Positions 33,531 through 41,760 are shown, counted from the first letter of the stretch. The stretch: DNA of 48,702 nt from Collinsella aerofaciens (GCF_015557435.1 NZ_JADNOH010000091.1:1-48702); one strand, 5' to 3'. Translations and numbers: made by a program. The notes: generated by a model from the letters alone, not told the origin.

Positions 33531-34694
33531 ATGCGCAAGATTAAAACCATCGACGACATTACCAAGGACGGCAAAGTCGAATTTGGCGAGGGCTACGAGT
33601 TTGTGGGCACCGCCGAGGAGGCCGACGCCATTCTGATGCGCTCCACCGACCTGCACGGCTACGAGCTGCCCGAGGGCATCCGCGCCATCGCCCGCTGCGG
33701 CGCCGGCGTCAACAACATCCCCGTCGAGGAGTACGCCAAGAAGGGCGTCGTCGTCTTTAACTCCCCCGGCGCCAACAGCAACGCCGTCAAGGAGCTCGTC
33801 CTGGGCATGTTGGTGCTCTCGAGCCGCGGCGTGGTGCAATCGATGAACTGGGTGCGTGACAACGCCGACGACCCCGAGATTCAGGTCGATGCCGAAAAGG
33901 CCAAGAAGGCCTTTGTGGGCCGCGAGCTCAAGGGCAAGCGCATCGGCGTCATCGGCCTGGGCAACGTGGGCTCCAAGGTCGCCAACGCCTGTGTCGATCT
34001 GGGCATGGACGTCTACGGCTACGACCCGTTCATTTCCGTCGAGCACGCATGGGTGCTGAGTCGCGAGGTGCAGCGCGTGGGCACGCTCGAGGACCTCTGC
34101 CGCGGCTGCGACTACCTCACCGTGCACGTGCCCAGCAAGGCCGATACCATCGGCATGATCAGCACCGAGCAGATCGACCTGCTGGCGCCCGACGCCGTGC
34201 TCATCAACTACGCGCGCGAAACCATCATTGACGAGGACGCCGTCGACGCTGCCCTGCGCGAGGGCAAGCTCAGCTGGTTTAGCTGCGACTTTGCCACGCC
34301 CAAGACCGTCAAGATGCCCAACACGTTTATCACCACGCATTCGGGCGCCGGCACCGGCGAGGCCGAGGCCAACTGCGCCGACATGGCCATCAGCGAGCTC
34401 AAGGATTACCTGGAAAACGGCAACATCGCGCACAGCGTCAACTACCCCGCCTGCAGCATGGGCAAGGCGCGCGCCGCAAGCCGCATTGCCTGCCTGCATG
34501 CCAACGTGCCCAACATGATCGGCCAGATCACGGCCATTCTCGCCAAGGACAACGCCAACGTGCAGCGCATGACCAACGAGTCCGCTGGCGAGAACGCCTA
34601 CACCATGTTCGACACCGATGAGCACCTGGACGGCAGCACGATCGAGGCGCTCAAGCAGATTCCGTCGATGTATCGCGTGCGCGTGATTAAATAG
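33531..34694 (+). CDS. serA: D-3-phosphoglycerate dehydrogenase
   Basis: A 387-residue NAD-dependent 2-hydroxyacid dehydrogenase giving 3-phosphohydroxypyruvate, the entry step of serine synthesis. The Rossmann motif is GKRIGVIGLGNVGSKVANAC, followed by the catalytic Arg/Glu/His region up to FITTHSGAGTGEAEANC. A short ACT-type domain (about residues 315-387, from NIAHSVNYPACSMGK) suggests feedback by serine. The N-terminal lobe is shorter than in E. coli SerA. AAGGAG precedes the ATG at 33531. It ends in a strong terminator. Confidence 0.95.
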   Translation: MRKIKTIDDITKDGKVEFGEGYEFVGTAEEADAILMRSTDLHGYELPEGIRAIARCGAGVNNIPVEEYAKKGVVVFNSPGANSNAVKELVLGMLVLSSRGVVQSMNWVRDNADDPEIQVDAEKAKKAFVGRELKGKRIGVIGLGNVGSKVANACVDLGMDVYGYDPFISVEHAWVLSREVQRVGTLEDLCRGCDYLTVHVPSKADTIGMISTEQIDLLAPDAVLINYARETIIDEDAVDAALREGKLSWFSCDFATPKTVKMPNTFITTHSGAGTGEAEANCADMAISELKDYLENGNIAHSVNYPACSMGKARAASRIACLHANVPNMIGQITAILAKDNANVQRMTNESAGENAYTMFDTDEHLDGSTIEALKQIPSMYRVRVIK

Positions 34695-34734
34695 CGCCGG
34701 TGCCAAGCCTGCCAGACAGACCACGAAGCCCATT

Positions 34735-34772
34735 CGCCCCCCCGTTTTCACGAAACGGGGGGCGATTTTGTT
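34735..34772 (+). terminator. intrinsic terminator of the serC-serA operon
   Basis: CGCCCCCCCGTTT pairs with AAACGGGGGGCG around a TCACG loop and is followed by ATTTTGTT. Confidence 0.9.
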
Positions 34773-35041
34773 GCTCCGGACGACTTTAAAATGATACCCA
34801 GAACAAGTTTTTTCAGATAATCGATAGTGAGGCTCCAGTCGCTAAGCACACCCGCTTTGATAAACAGCTTTATCAGGGACTTTAGTAGGTAAAAATCGGT
34901 CTCTATGTGCCGAATGTAAGTTGACTGTCCATTTTCCGAAACAACTTATTCTAGGTAGCATTTTTAAGGCCCTTCCAAGGCAAAATATAAGTATTTTGCG
35001 ACCAAAACTCTAGTCCGCGCGACCATTTTCCGCCCGCGCGG
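34773..35041. other. AT-rich gene-free stretch before the orphan nuclease-like gene
   Basis: No coding frame is supported. The GC content is clearly lower than in the flanking genes. GCAAAATATAAGTATTTTGC (34980-34999) is a perfect 8-bp stem, and CCATTTTCCG occurs twice as a direct repeat (about 34929 and 35022). Confidence 0.4.
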
Positions 35042-36091
35042 CTACATTCCCGCCCAATCGATAAAAATCTCCTCACGAAGCCGCCGTTCGAGCTCCTGCT
35101 GCCGCGGCGTCTTGTCTTTCAGCGGCACATCGAGATAGGACATGATGAGCTCCATCACCACGCGGAAGGCATCGGAATCGGCCAGCTGACCATAGGTCAT
35201 CAGAACGACGGGATATCCCATGGCTTGCAAGGCCGTCGTTCGATCGGAGTCCGAGATCTTGGATTCAATGGATCCGTGAATGGCTTTACCTTGGCATTCA
35301 ACCAGACACTCTCTGCTGCCGTCCTTATTTGCCAGCAGGATATCGGCATAGCGCCTATCAAGCCCCGAAATCAGGCGGGCACTGCGCGTCAAGCGAATCT
35401 CGACGTTATTGGTAAGGCGCAGCCCTTCGCCGCCGCGCAACCTCGTAAGGCCAAACAGCATCGAAGCCTGGACCTCGAGCGGCGATGCCGCCACCCCCGT
35501 AATGCATTTCGCGGCACGCGTGAACGATTTAGCGCCGCGGAGCCCCGGGATCTTATCGACGTACTCGGTAAGTTCAGAGAGCTCAATCAAGGGAGGTCGT
35601 TTCCACAAGTCTGTTGGATTCCCCGAGGTATCCTTTACGTTTTCCCAGCCCGACCGTGCGTCACCCCACCGGCCCCCGTATGCCTGCTCAAGTGCCGACT
35701 TTACCTGAGGCGCAATCTTGCACACGGCAAAGGTGCCGCACATCTCATACATGCACATGATCAGACGCTCGTTTGAGACCGAGGAAGCCAGGGTCAGCAG
35801 GGTAAAGAGCGGGGACGCGACATCGAGGCCAAACTCTGTCTGTCGCATGGAATCAAACGGCCTCTCCCCGTTCCAAACATGCCTGACAATGCGATCGCCC
35901 TTACGTCCGCAGCTGCCCTGCGCCAACACGTGTAACGGGGTGCCCAGGAAATGCGTGACGAGCGGATGCTCACATAGGTGCTCCCTGCGCGGATCGTCCG
36001 CAGAATCGGGCAGGTCCGGCATTATTGCCAAGACCTGTGGAGGTATCCGGTGATACCGAAAGGCAGATATGTCGCACAGCATGTCGTCCAT
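35042..36091 (-). CDS. orphan protein with C-terminal PD-(D/E)XK nuclease-like domain (paralogue A)
   Basis: A 349-residue protein not assigned to a named family. The N-terminal 110 residues begin MDDMLCDISAFRYHRIPPQV and include PLVTHFLGTPLHVL. A YEMCG motif lies in the middle, then SPLEVQASMLFGLTRLRGGEGL. The C-terminal part has D250 (YADILL), E265 in VECQGKAIH, and DSDRTTALQAMGYPVVLMT. The acidic pair, the E-x2-G...H pattern and the D-x2-R-x2-A-L-x2-M-G-Y helix resemble the DUF559/Vsr-like restriction endonuclease fold. The same order of motifs recurs in the protein at 44339-45529. The start at 36091 is chosen from where coding character begins; the frame upstream is antisense to the M20 gene. 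No ribosome site is clear. No partner gene adjoins it. Confidence 0.6.
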   Translation of the reverse strand: MDDMLCDISAFRYHRIPPQVLAIMPDLPDSADDPRREHLCEHPLVTHFLGTPLHVLAQGSCGRKGDRIVRHVWNGERPFDSMRQTEFGLDVASPLFTLLTLASSVSNERLIMCMYEMCGTFAVCKIAPQVKSALEQAYGGRWGDARSGWENVKDTSGNPTDLWKRPPLIELSELTEYVDKIPGLRGAKSFTRAAKCITGVAASPLEVQASMLFGLTRLRGGEGLRLTNNVEIRLTRSARLISGLDRRYADILLANKDGSRECLVECQGKAIHGSIESKISDSDRTTALQAMGYPVVLMTYGQLADSDAFRVVMELIMSYLDVPLKDKTPRQQELERRLREEIFIDWAGM

Positions 36092-36206
36092 GAAGGGTAC
36101 GTACCCGCTGCGTCGCTTGTGAACCCGCTCGGACGGCAAACGCGCTGGCTCGGCCTGCGAACGGTAAATACTGCCACGCCCACGTCGCGGATCTCTCAGG
36201 AGGCTT

Positions 36207-36235
36207 ACAATCGGTTTGGAAAGCAAACTGATTGT
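36207..36235 (+). promoter_or_regulatory. palindrome immediately before the M20 peptidase ribosome site
   Basis: ACAATCGGTTTG and CAAACTGATTGT face each other around GAAAG. In RNA the single mismatch becomes a G-U pair, giving a full 12-bp stem just before GAGGTTGCATATG. It could be an operator or a translation-controlling hairpin. Confidence 0.5.
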
Positions 36236-36245
36236 GAGGTTGCAT

Positions 36246-37466
36246 ATGGTTGATGAGGATTTTGCCTGGCGGCTTGCGCAGGAGCTTGTGCGGATCGACA
36301 GCTCAGACCCGGGCGCGTATGAGGACGAGATTGAGCGCTTCATTAAGAGGCTCATTGAGCAGCAGCTGGCACAACTTGATAGTTCTGCGCTCGATGCCGT
36401 GCAGATTGAGGAGCTCGAAGTGCTGCCCGGGCGCCGCAACCTTAAAGTCACCGTGCCGGGCCAAAGCGACGAGCCGCGACTCGTCTATATCTGCCACATG
36501 GATACCGTCACCTTGGGCGATGGCTGGGACGCAGACATCGCACCGCTTGGGGCGGTTGTGCGCGACGATAAACTCTATGGCCGCGGTGCCTGCGATATGA
36601 AGGGTGGCCTGGCCTGCGCCATTGCCGCACTGGTCCATACGCTCGAGCGCGTGGCGGCGGATGGCGCGCTGCCACGCCGCGGCTTTTCGCTCATCTGCTC
36701 GGTCGACGAGGAAGACTTTATGCGCGGCTCCGAGGCGGCCATCAATGCCGGCTGGGTCGGCTCGCGCGAATGGGTGCTGGACACCGAGCCCACCGACGGG
36801 CAGATCCAGGTGGCGCACAAGGGGCGTACGTGGTTCGAGATTGAAATGGCTGGCGTGACGGCGCATGCGAGCCAGCCTTGGAAGGGCGCGGATGCCGTCG
36901 CCGCCATGGCCGAGGTCGTGTGTTCGCTTCGTCGCGCGTTTGCGGCGCTGCCCGCGCACGATGAGCTGGGGCCTTCGACCATCACGTTTGGCCAAATCGA
37001 GGGCGGATATCGCCCCTACGTCGTACCCGACCGCGCCAAAGTTTGGGTCGACATGCGCCTGACCCCGCCGACCGATACGGCCGCCGCAATCAATATGGTC
37101 GAGCATGTCATCGCCGTCGCCGAAGCCACCGTTCCCGGTTGCCATGGCAGCTACACCGTGACGGGCGACCGCCCCGCCATCGAGCGCAACCCGAACTCTC
37201 CCCTTCTAGCAGCGCTCAAGCGTGCCGCCGATGACGTAACGGACGCGGACACGACCGTCGGCTTCTTTACCGGCTACACCGATACCGCCGTCATTGCCGG
37301 CAAGACAGGCAACCGCAATTGTATGAGCTACGGCCCCGGCTCGTTGGCGCTCGCGCACAAGCCCAACGAGTATGTGCCCCATGCCGATATCGTTCGCTGC
37401 CAAAACGTGCTCATCGCGCTTGCCGATAACACGCTCTGGGACGCAAGCGGCCAAGTTGGGGCATAA
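36246..37466 (+). CDS. M20-family metallopeptidase (ArgE/DapE type)
   Basis: A 406-residue di-zinc peptidase or deacylase. Metal-ligand segments are YICHMDTVTLG (His and Asp), YGRGACDMKGG (bridging Asp) and SVDEEDFMRGS (catalytic and ligand Glu), with a late HADI region near the C-terminus supplying the last His. A dimerisation domain sits between (HKGRTWFEIEMAGVTAHASQP). Members cleave acyl-amino acids or dipeptides; the substrate is not fixed by sequence. The start at 36246 has GAGG seven bases upstream and is preferred over 36216. It is followed after 39 bases by a DUF1015-like gene on the same strand. Confidence 0.88.
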   Translation: MVDEDFAWRLAQELVRIDSSDPGAYEDEIERFIKRLIEQQLAQLDSSALDAVQIEELEVLPGRRNLKVTVPGQSDEPRLVYICHMDTVTLGDGWDADIAPLGAVVRDDKLYGRGACDMKGGLACAIAALVHTLERVAADGALPRRGFSLICSVDEEDFMRGSEAAINAGWVGSREWVLDTEPTDGQIQVAHKGRTWFEIEMAGVTAHASQPWKGADAVAAMAEVVCSLRRAFAALPAHDELGPSTITFGQIEGGYRPYVVPDRAKVWVDMRLTPPTDTAAAINMVEHVIAVAEATVPGCHGSYTVTGDRPAIERNPNSPLLAALKRAADDVTDADTTVGFFTGYTDTAVIAGKTGNRNCMSYGPGSLALAHKPNEYVPHADIVRCQNVLIALADNTLWDASGQVGA

Positions 37467-37505
37467 TAAGCCGCGAACAAACCGACTCGCGCGTTAGGAC
37501 CGTCC

Positions 37506-38195
37506 ATGAAAGCTCTTCCGTTTCCCTGCATCCGCCCGGCTCAGGACCGCGTGCTCGAGGCGCTGCCTGCGATGGACAGCATCCTGAGTGACAGCGGAGC
37601 CCTGCGCGGCGCGATTACCGATGGGCTTATGCTCAAAGATCCGGGCGCGGCGTATTACGTGTACGAATGCTCCGGAGAGCCGGGACGCGTGACGGGTGTC
37701 GTGGCGATTTGCCCGGTTAACGTGCTGACGGGCGGCGACGAGGCTGCCGCCGAGAGCATCGACGCACTCGCCACCGCGCGCGCGATCGCCGAGCTCAAGG
37801 TGCAGCCGCGCCCCGTGTCGCTCGCCTACGAGGCGTCGCCCGTCATGGATATCATTTTGAGCGCTGCCAAAGAGGGCGCATCGCTCTACGCCGTCACCGA
37901 TCCCGCGGGCGTCACACATCGCGTGTGGGAGGTCAAGCGCGAGGACGCCGTTGCCGCCATCCGTGCCATGCTCGATCAGGCGCCCGACCCGGTGTTCGCC
38001 GGTGACTCCGCCTATGTCGCCGCGCTGGCTGGGGCATCGCAGATTCTGGCCGACGAGGCCCGCACTGCCGACGCCTACTCTGGCAAAGAGCCGTTCAACT
38101 TTGCTGTAGCCGTGCTGTTCCCCGCCGCGCAGGTCAGCGGCAGCGCGCCGCAGGTTCCGACGGGTCTGCTCACTCACCAGGTCTCACGGTTCTAG
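37506..38195 (+). CDS. short DUF1015-like protein
   Basis: A 229-residue protein that resembles the first half of the DUF1015 family, which is normally about 400 residues. Shared features are the MKALPFPCIRP N-terminus, the YYVYECSGEPGRVTGVVA strand pair, the HRVWEVKRED block and a following helix. The family's ADGHHR motif is replaced here by FAGDSAYVAALAGASQILADE. It may therefore be a diverged or reduced member. The function of the family is unknown. The gene follows the M20 peptidase by 39 bases and may be co-transcribed with it. Confidence 0.55.
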   Translation: MKALPFPCIRPAQDRVLEALPAMDSILSDSGALRGAITDGLMLKDPGAAYYVYECSGEPGRVTGVVAICPVNVLTGGDEAAAESIDALATARAIAELKVQPRPVSLAYEASPVMDIILSAAKEGASLYAVTDPAGVTHRVWEVKREDAVAAIRAMLDQAPDPVFAGDSAYVAALAGASQILADEARTADAYSGKEPFNFAVAVLFPAAQVSGSAPQVPTGLLTHQVSRF

Positions 38196-38238
38196 CGAAC
38201 TCAAACGCTAAGCTGGAAAACCCAGCATCCAAACAAAC

Positions 38239-38281
38239 AAGGGGCGGAGATGCAGCAAACGCATGCACCTCCGCCCTTTTC
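38239..38281. terminator. terminator after the DUF1015-like gene
   Basis: AAGGGGCGGAG pairs with CTCCGCCCTTTT with a further TGCA/TGCA step, and T-runs follow. It lies between converging genes and probably serves both. Confidence 0.8.
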
Positions 38282-38324
38282 GCATCAAACAATTACGCCG
38301 GTAAACCGGGCCGCAACGTCAGCG

Positions 38325-38960
38325 TTATCCACGCTGCGGACCTGCCGCCGCCACGAGCGGCTCTAGCCCCAGCTCGCGCGCGTAGTCTTCCTGCGTAAAG
38401 ACTTCGACCAGTTCAAACGTATCGGCCGCATCGTCAAACGCAAAATGCAGCACTGAGCAGTTGCCCGGCACGCGTTCGCGCTCGTCGGCCGCCGCGCCCC
38501 GCACGTGGTCCAAAAACTCCTTGATAGCTGAGCCATGACTTACCGCGAGCACGCACGTATGGTCCGGACGCTGCATAAGATCGGTCAGCGTCGCCACCAT
38601 GCGCGTGCGCACCTGGATCTGGCCCTCGCCGCCAAACTGCCGATAGAAGTCGCGCCACGGGCGCTCGGGCATAAGCATCACGCGCTCGGCCTCAAAGTCG
38701 CCAAAGAACCACTCACGCAGGCCGTCCAGGCGCTCGTACGCCAAGCCTGGCCACAAGTTGGCGATAGTCTGCTCGGTGCGATGAAGCGTAGAGGTGTAGG
38801 CATGATCGGGCTCAATGCCGCGCGCACGTAAAAACATGCCGGCGCGCGCCGCCTGGTCGCAACCCAACTGCGTAAGCGGCGAGTCACTCCACCCCTGAAT
38901 GATACGCTTAAGGTTGAATATCGTCTGTCCATGACGGACCAGATACAGATCTTTATTCAT
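38325..38960 (-). CDS. histidine phosphatase family protein, copy 2
   Basis: A 211-residue phosphatase of the branch that includes cofactor-dependent phosphoglycerate mutase. The catalytic motif LYLVRHGQTIFN is at the very N-terminus and the second histidine is in VLAVSHGSAIKEF. The start at 38960 follows AAAGGA. It lies 17 bases downstream of a close relative on the same strand, and the two share QGW-DSPLT and the flanking sequence, so they arose by tandem duplication. The substrate is unknown. Members of this family include metal-independent phosphoserine phosphatases, which is of interest because serB is absent beside serC-serA. Confidence 0.9.
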   Translation of the reverse strand: MNKDLYLVRHGQTIFNLKRIIQGWSDSPLTQLGCDQAARAGMFLRARGIEPDHAYTSTLHRTEQTIANLWPGLAYERLDGLREWFFGDFEAERVMLMPERPWRDFYRQFGGEGQIQVRTRMVATLTDLMQRPDHTCVLAVSHGSAIKEFLDHVRGAAADERERVPGNCSVLHFAFDDAADTFELVEVFTQEDYARELGLEPLVAAAGPQRG

Positions 38961-38977
38961 AGGGGTCCTTTCGTTCG

Positions 38978-39520
38978 TTACCAACCCAAGAGCGAAAACG
39001 CCCCGTCGCAATAGCCAAAATGAAGCACGGCACCGTTGTCGGGTAGCTCTCCCCCGCCAGTCACATACTCAAGAAACTCCTGGCAGGCTGAGCCGTGGGA
39101 AACCGCCAGCACGCAGTCGTGCTGCGGCCTGGCCATGATGCGGGACAGCGCCGCGACCATGCGCGACTGAAGCCGCACTTCCGACTCGCCGCCAAAGGCC
39201 ACCGGATAATCGCCCCAGGGCTGCGGCGGCATCTCGCGATTTGATGTGCCCTCCAGCGAGCCAAAATGCCACTCACGCAGGTCATCGACCAGCTCAATGG
39301 AACGGCCCTCGCCAACGATAAGCTCGGCCGTATGCCGCGCCCGGCCCAACGGCGAGGAATACACATGATCAAAGGCCACGCCACGCGCCGCAAACGCCGT
39401 ACGCGCCGTCAGCGCCTGCTCGCGCCCGCGCGCCGTAAGCGGCGAATCGTGCCAGCCCTGCAAAATGCTCTGCACATTGAGCTCAGTCTGCCCATGCCGC
39501 ACCAAATACAGATCTGCCAC
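38978..39520 (-). CDS. histidine phosphatase family protein, copy 1 (GTG start)
   Basis: A 180-residue phosphatase with LYLVRHGQTELN at residues 4-15 and VLAVSHGSACQEF near the end; both phosphate-pocket histidines are in place. The start is a GTG at 39520 with GGGAGGG directly before it. An open frame continues upstream only through a family 1 repeat and should not be taken as coding. It heads a two-gene unit with copy 2, 17 bases downstream, and is about 30 residues shorter at the C-terminus than copy 2. Confidence 0.88.
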   Translation of the reverse strand: MADLYLVRHGQTELNVQSILQGWHDSPLTARGREQALTARTAFAARGVAFDHVYSSPLGRARHTAELIVGEGRSIELVDDLREWHFGSLEGTSNREMPPQPWGDYPVAFGGESEVRLQSRMVAALSRIMARPQHDCVLAVSHGSACQEFLEYVTGGGELPDNGAVLHFGYCDGAFSLLGW

Positions 39521-39535
39521 ACACCCTCCCCTCGT

Positions 39536-39573
39536 ACCACCACAAAGGGGACAGGAGCCTTTGTGGTCATTTT
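39536..39573. repeat. family 1 hairpin repeat, copy 7 (one arm diverged)
   Basis: ACCACCACAAAGG with CCTTTGTGGTCAT; the outer bases of the right arm no longer pair. It lies about 30 bases past the nitroreductase stop and directly upstream of the first histidine phosphatase. Confidence 0.85.
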
Positions 39574-39603
39574 GCCGCCGGATTGCACCGCAACGACGCA
39601 CAA

Positions 39604-40275
39604 CTACAGCAGCACGTCGGCGAGCGAACGCTTGGGTACGTGGTGCACCTGCGCCTCGTCGCGCCAATAATTGATGGAGCCGTCGGGGTTGGAATCGATC
39701 GCATCGATCACCTGTGTCTCGGCCGGAACGCCAAACGCCATGATCAGCTTGAGCTCATATTTGTCGTTATCGAGCCCCATGGCATCGATCGCGCGGGGCG
39801 TAAAGGCCTTGAACATGCAGGCTGCCACCTCGGGCGAGGCGCTGCGGGCGGCGAGCATCATCGTCTGCGCGGCAATGCCCGTGTCGACCTCGGTAATGGG
39901 AGCGGCGGGCTTGCCCGGAACGGCGCGCTCGGCCAGAATCGCGATGTAGCCGGTCGGGCGCTCACCCTCATCGGGGCCCGGCCAATCCTTGAGCGCACCG
40001 GCCCATGCAAGCTCGTCAAATACACGCGCGCAGTCCTCTGCACCGCTTACCACATGAAAACGCAGACGCTGAGCATTGGCGCCACAGGGAGCCAGGTGCG
40101 CCAGTTCCGCCAGCTCGAGCAAAAACTCGCGCGGCACGCGCATGGACTCGTCAAAGCGGCGGCACGTGCGAGCGCGGCGAACCAACGCATCGAACGCATC
40201 CAGGCCGAGCTTTTCGCAACCTTGCTTTGCCATCGATTCGACACTCGACGGTGCCTCGGGAACTGCTTCGTTCAT
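39604..40275 (-). CDS. nitroreductase family flavoprotein
   Basis: A 223-residue FMN-binding oxidoreductase. FDALVRRARTCRRFDES is the N-terminal FMN-contacting RRSxRxF-type motif, APCGANAQRLRFHVV the second flavin segment, and a VDTGIAAQTMMLAA helix with a LIMAFGVPAE strand follows. These reduce nitro compounds, quinones or flavins with NAD(P)H; the physiological substrate is unknown. The start at 40275 has GGGGG before it and the upstream frame is non-coding. It is monocistronic, ending at a family 1 repeat. Confidence 0.85.
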   Translation of the reverse strand: MNEAVPEAPSSVESMAKQGCEKLGLDAFDALVRRARTCRRFDESMRVPREFLLELAELAHLAPCGANAQRLRFHVVSGAEDCARVFDELAWAGALKDWPGPDEGERPTGYIAILAERAVPGKPAAPITEVDTGIAAQTMMLAARSASPEVAACMFKAFTPRAIDAMGLDNDKYELKLIMAFGVPAETQVIDAIDSNPDGSINYWRDEAQVHHVPKRSLADVLL

Positions 40276-40510
40276 AGGGACCCCCAATACAAGCCAATTG
40301 TCCTTAGGAAAATCTAACCTAAAACGTAGGCAATAACGAACAGGGCTGCAATGTTCTACACCTGTTGAATAGAAAACCGCGACGTGGGGAACAACGGAAA
40401 CAATTCGGGGCCTTTGGGTTACGTTTCGCCCTCCCCGACCCATACGCCAGCGCCTTTAAGCGATACTGGTTGTAACGATCAAGGCTTACGCCGCACGGAA
40501 AGGAGACGTT

Positions 40511-41113
40511 ATGGGTATCTTTAGGAACGATGACCAAAAATCGAGCCAGTTTGGATTTGACGAGAAAAGTATGGCGGGCAAAGCCGTCAAGGCCGTGCGC
40601 TGGATCTACGCCATCACGGGCGTCGTGGCGCTCATTGCTGGCATCGCGCTGCTTTTTGCACCCGCCAAGTCCCTCGTCTTTTTGACGACCGTCCTGGGTT
40701 TTTACTTTGTAATCACCGCTGCCATCAGGCTGTTCACTGCCATTTTTGAGCCACTGCTGCCCACCGGCTGGCGCGTGACGAGCATCATCTCCAACCTACT
40801 CATTATCTTGGGCGGCGTCATAATCCTGCGCAACCAGGCCTTCTCGACCGCGACGCTCACCACGATGGTGGTTATCGTGGCCGGCTTTGGCTGGATCGTC
40901 GAAGGTGTCATGTCCATTCTGGAGTCCGAGCTTTCGTCCAACCGTGCCCTCGCCATCCTGAGCGGCGCACTCTCCATCATCGCCGGCATGTTCGTGTTTA
41001 TCTATCCGCTGTGGTCGGCCAAGATGCTCGTCATCTTTAGCGGCGCCGCACTGCTGGTGTTTGGCGTGACGCTCATTGTTCGCGCCATTCAGTTTGGCAA
41101 ACTGGTGCGCTAG
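40511..41113 (+). CDS. HdeD/DUF308 family membrane protein
   Basis: A 200-residue protein with six hydrophobic segments arranged as three similar two-helix units, the pattern of the HdeD (DUF308) family. The first helix starts at AVRWIYAITGVVALIAGIALLF, and repeated GGVIILRNQ and ALSIIAGMFVFIYP segments follow. HdeD is an acid-stress protein in enterobacteria; in Gram-positive bacteria the function is unknown. AAAGGAG lies seven bases upstream of the ATG. The next gene starts directly after its stop codon, so the two are translationally coupled. Confidence 0.85.
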   Translation: MGIFRNDDQKSSQFGFDEKSMAGKAVKAVRWIYAITGVVALIAGIALLFAPAKSLVFLTTVLGFYFVITAAIRLFTAIFEPLLPTGWRVTSIISNLLIILGGVIILRNQAFSTATLTTMVVIVAGFGWIVEGVMSILESELSSNRALAILSGALSIIAGMFVFIYPLWSAKMLVIFSGAALLVFGVTLIVRAIQFGKLVR

Positions 41114-41596
41114 ATGCCAAAGACGCTCTTTATTGATGCCGACGCCTGCCCGGTCACGCGCGAGTCGATTGACTGCGCGCGGCGGGCGGGCGTCGCCGTT
41201 GTTATCGCCGGCAACAGCACGCAAAACCTGGAACGGCACATTCGCCGCGACGACCCGCGCGATGCCGAGCACGCGCGACGCGGCTTTTGGGTCACGACGC
41301 TCGACGTGAGCGTGGGCGCCGACAGCGCCGACTTTGCCATTGTCGAACGCCTGCAGGCGGGCGACGTGGTCGTGACGCAGGACATTGGCTTGGCGAGCAT
41401 GGTGCTCGGGCGCGATGCCGCCGCCATCGGTGTGCGCGGGCGCGTGTACGACAAGGCGACTATCGACATGCAGCTGTTTATTCGCCACGAGGAAAAGAAG
41501 GTACGCCGCGCCGGCGGACGCACTCGCGGTCCGGCAGCATTTACCAGCGAAGACCGCGCCCGCTTTAAACGCAACCTCACCGAGTTGCTGCACTAA
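41114..41596 (+). CDS. YaiI/YqxD family protein (DUF188)
   Basis: A 160-residue protein of the DUF188 family, a PIN-like fold. The N-terminus KTLFIDADACPVTRESIDCA carries the family signature, and GADSADFAIVERLQAGDVVVTQDIGLA and RGRVYDKATIDMQLF follow. The acidic residues match a PIN-type nuclease centre but no activity is established. It starts one base after the DUF308 stop codon, making an unusual pair of membrane protein and PIN-like protein. The C-terminus is basic. Confidence 0.9.
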   Translation: MPKTLFIDADACPVTRESIDCARRAGVAVVIAGNSTQNLERHIRRDDPRDAEHARRGFWVTTLDVSVGADSADFAIVERLQAGDVVVTQDIGLASMVLGRDAAAIGVRGRVYDKATIDMQLFIRHEEKKVRRAGGRTRGPAAFTSEDRARFKRNLTELLH

Positions 41597-41598
41597 CC

Positions 41599-41642
41599 AA
41601 GGTAGATTTTTGAGACATGCCTAAAATCTACCTTTTTGTTTT
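41599..41642 (+). terminator. intrinsic terminator after the DUF188 gene
   Basis: AAGGTAGATTTT pairs with AAAATCTACCTTT around TGAGACATGCCT and is followed by TTGTTTT. The loop-stem composition could also belong to a dispersed repeat. Confidence 0.8.
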
Positions 41643-41675
41643 GAGCGGTGTGAGCGCTCGGAATCCATGGCTCAA

Positions 41676-41753
41676 CAAAAAACGGGCTTCAAAATGCCAT
41701 GCGTCGCCGCATTGCGCAGGCGCTGAGCATGGCTATTTGAAGCCCATTTTTTA
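41676..41753. terminator. large two-part hairpin terminator for the permease
   Basis: AAAAAACGGGCTTCAAA pairs with TTTGAAGCCCATTTTTT, and an inner CCATGC/GCATGG stem lies between them. On the minus strand it lies directly after the permease stop and ends in a T-run. Confidence 0.85.
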
Positions 41754-41760
41754 GGCCTAC

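Noticed and set aside
32505-34751. Minus-strand frame of 748 codons
   Set aside because: Antisense of serC and serA, which are certain genes with conserved motifs; the long opposite frame is a by-product of GC-rich codon use.
36092-36451. N-terminal extension of the nuclease-like protein A to 469 residues
   Set aside because: The added 120 residues are largely antisense to the M20 peptidase, Ser/Arg-rich and without a ribosome site; the protein is taken to start at 36091.
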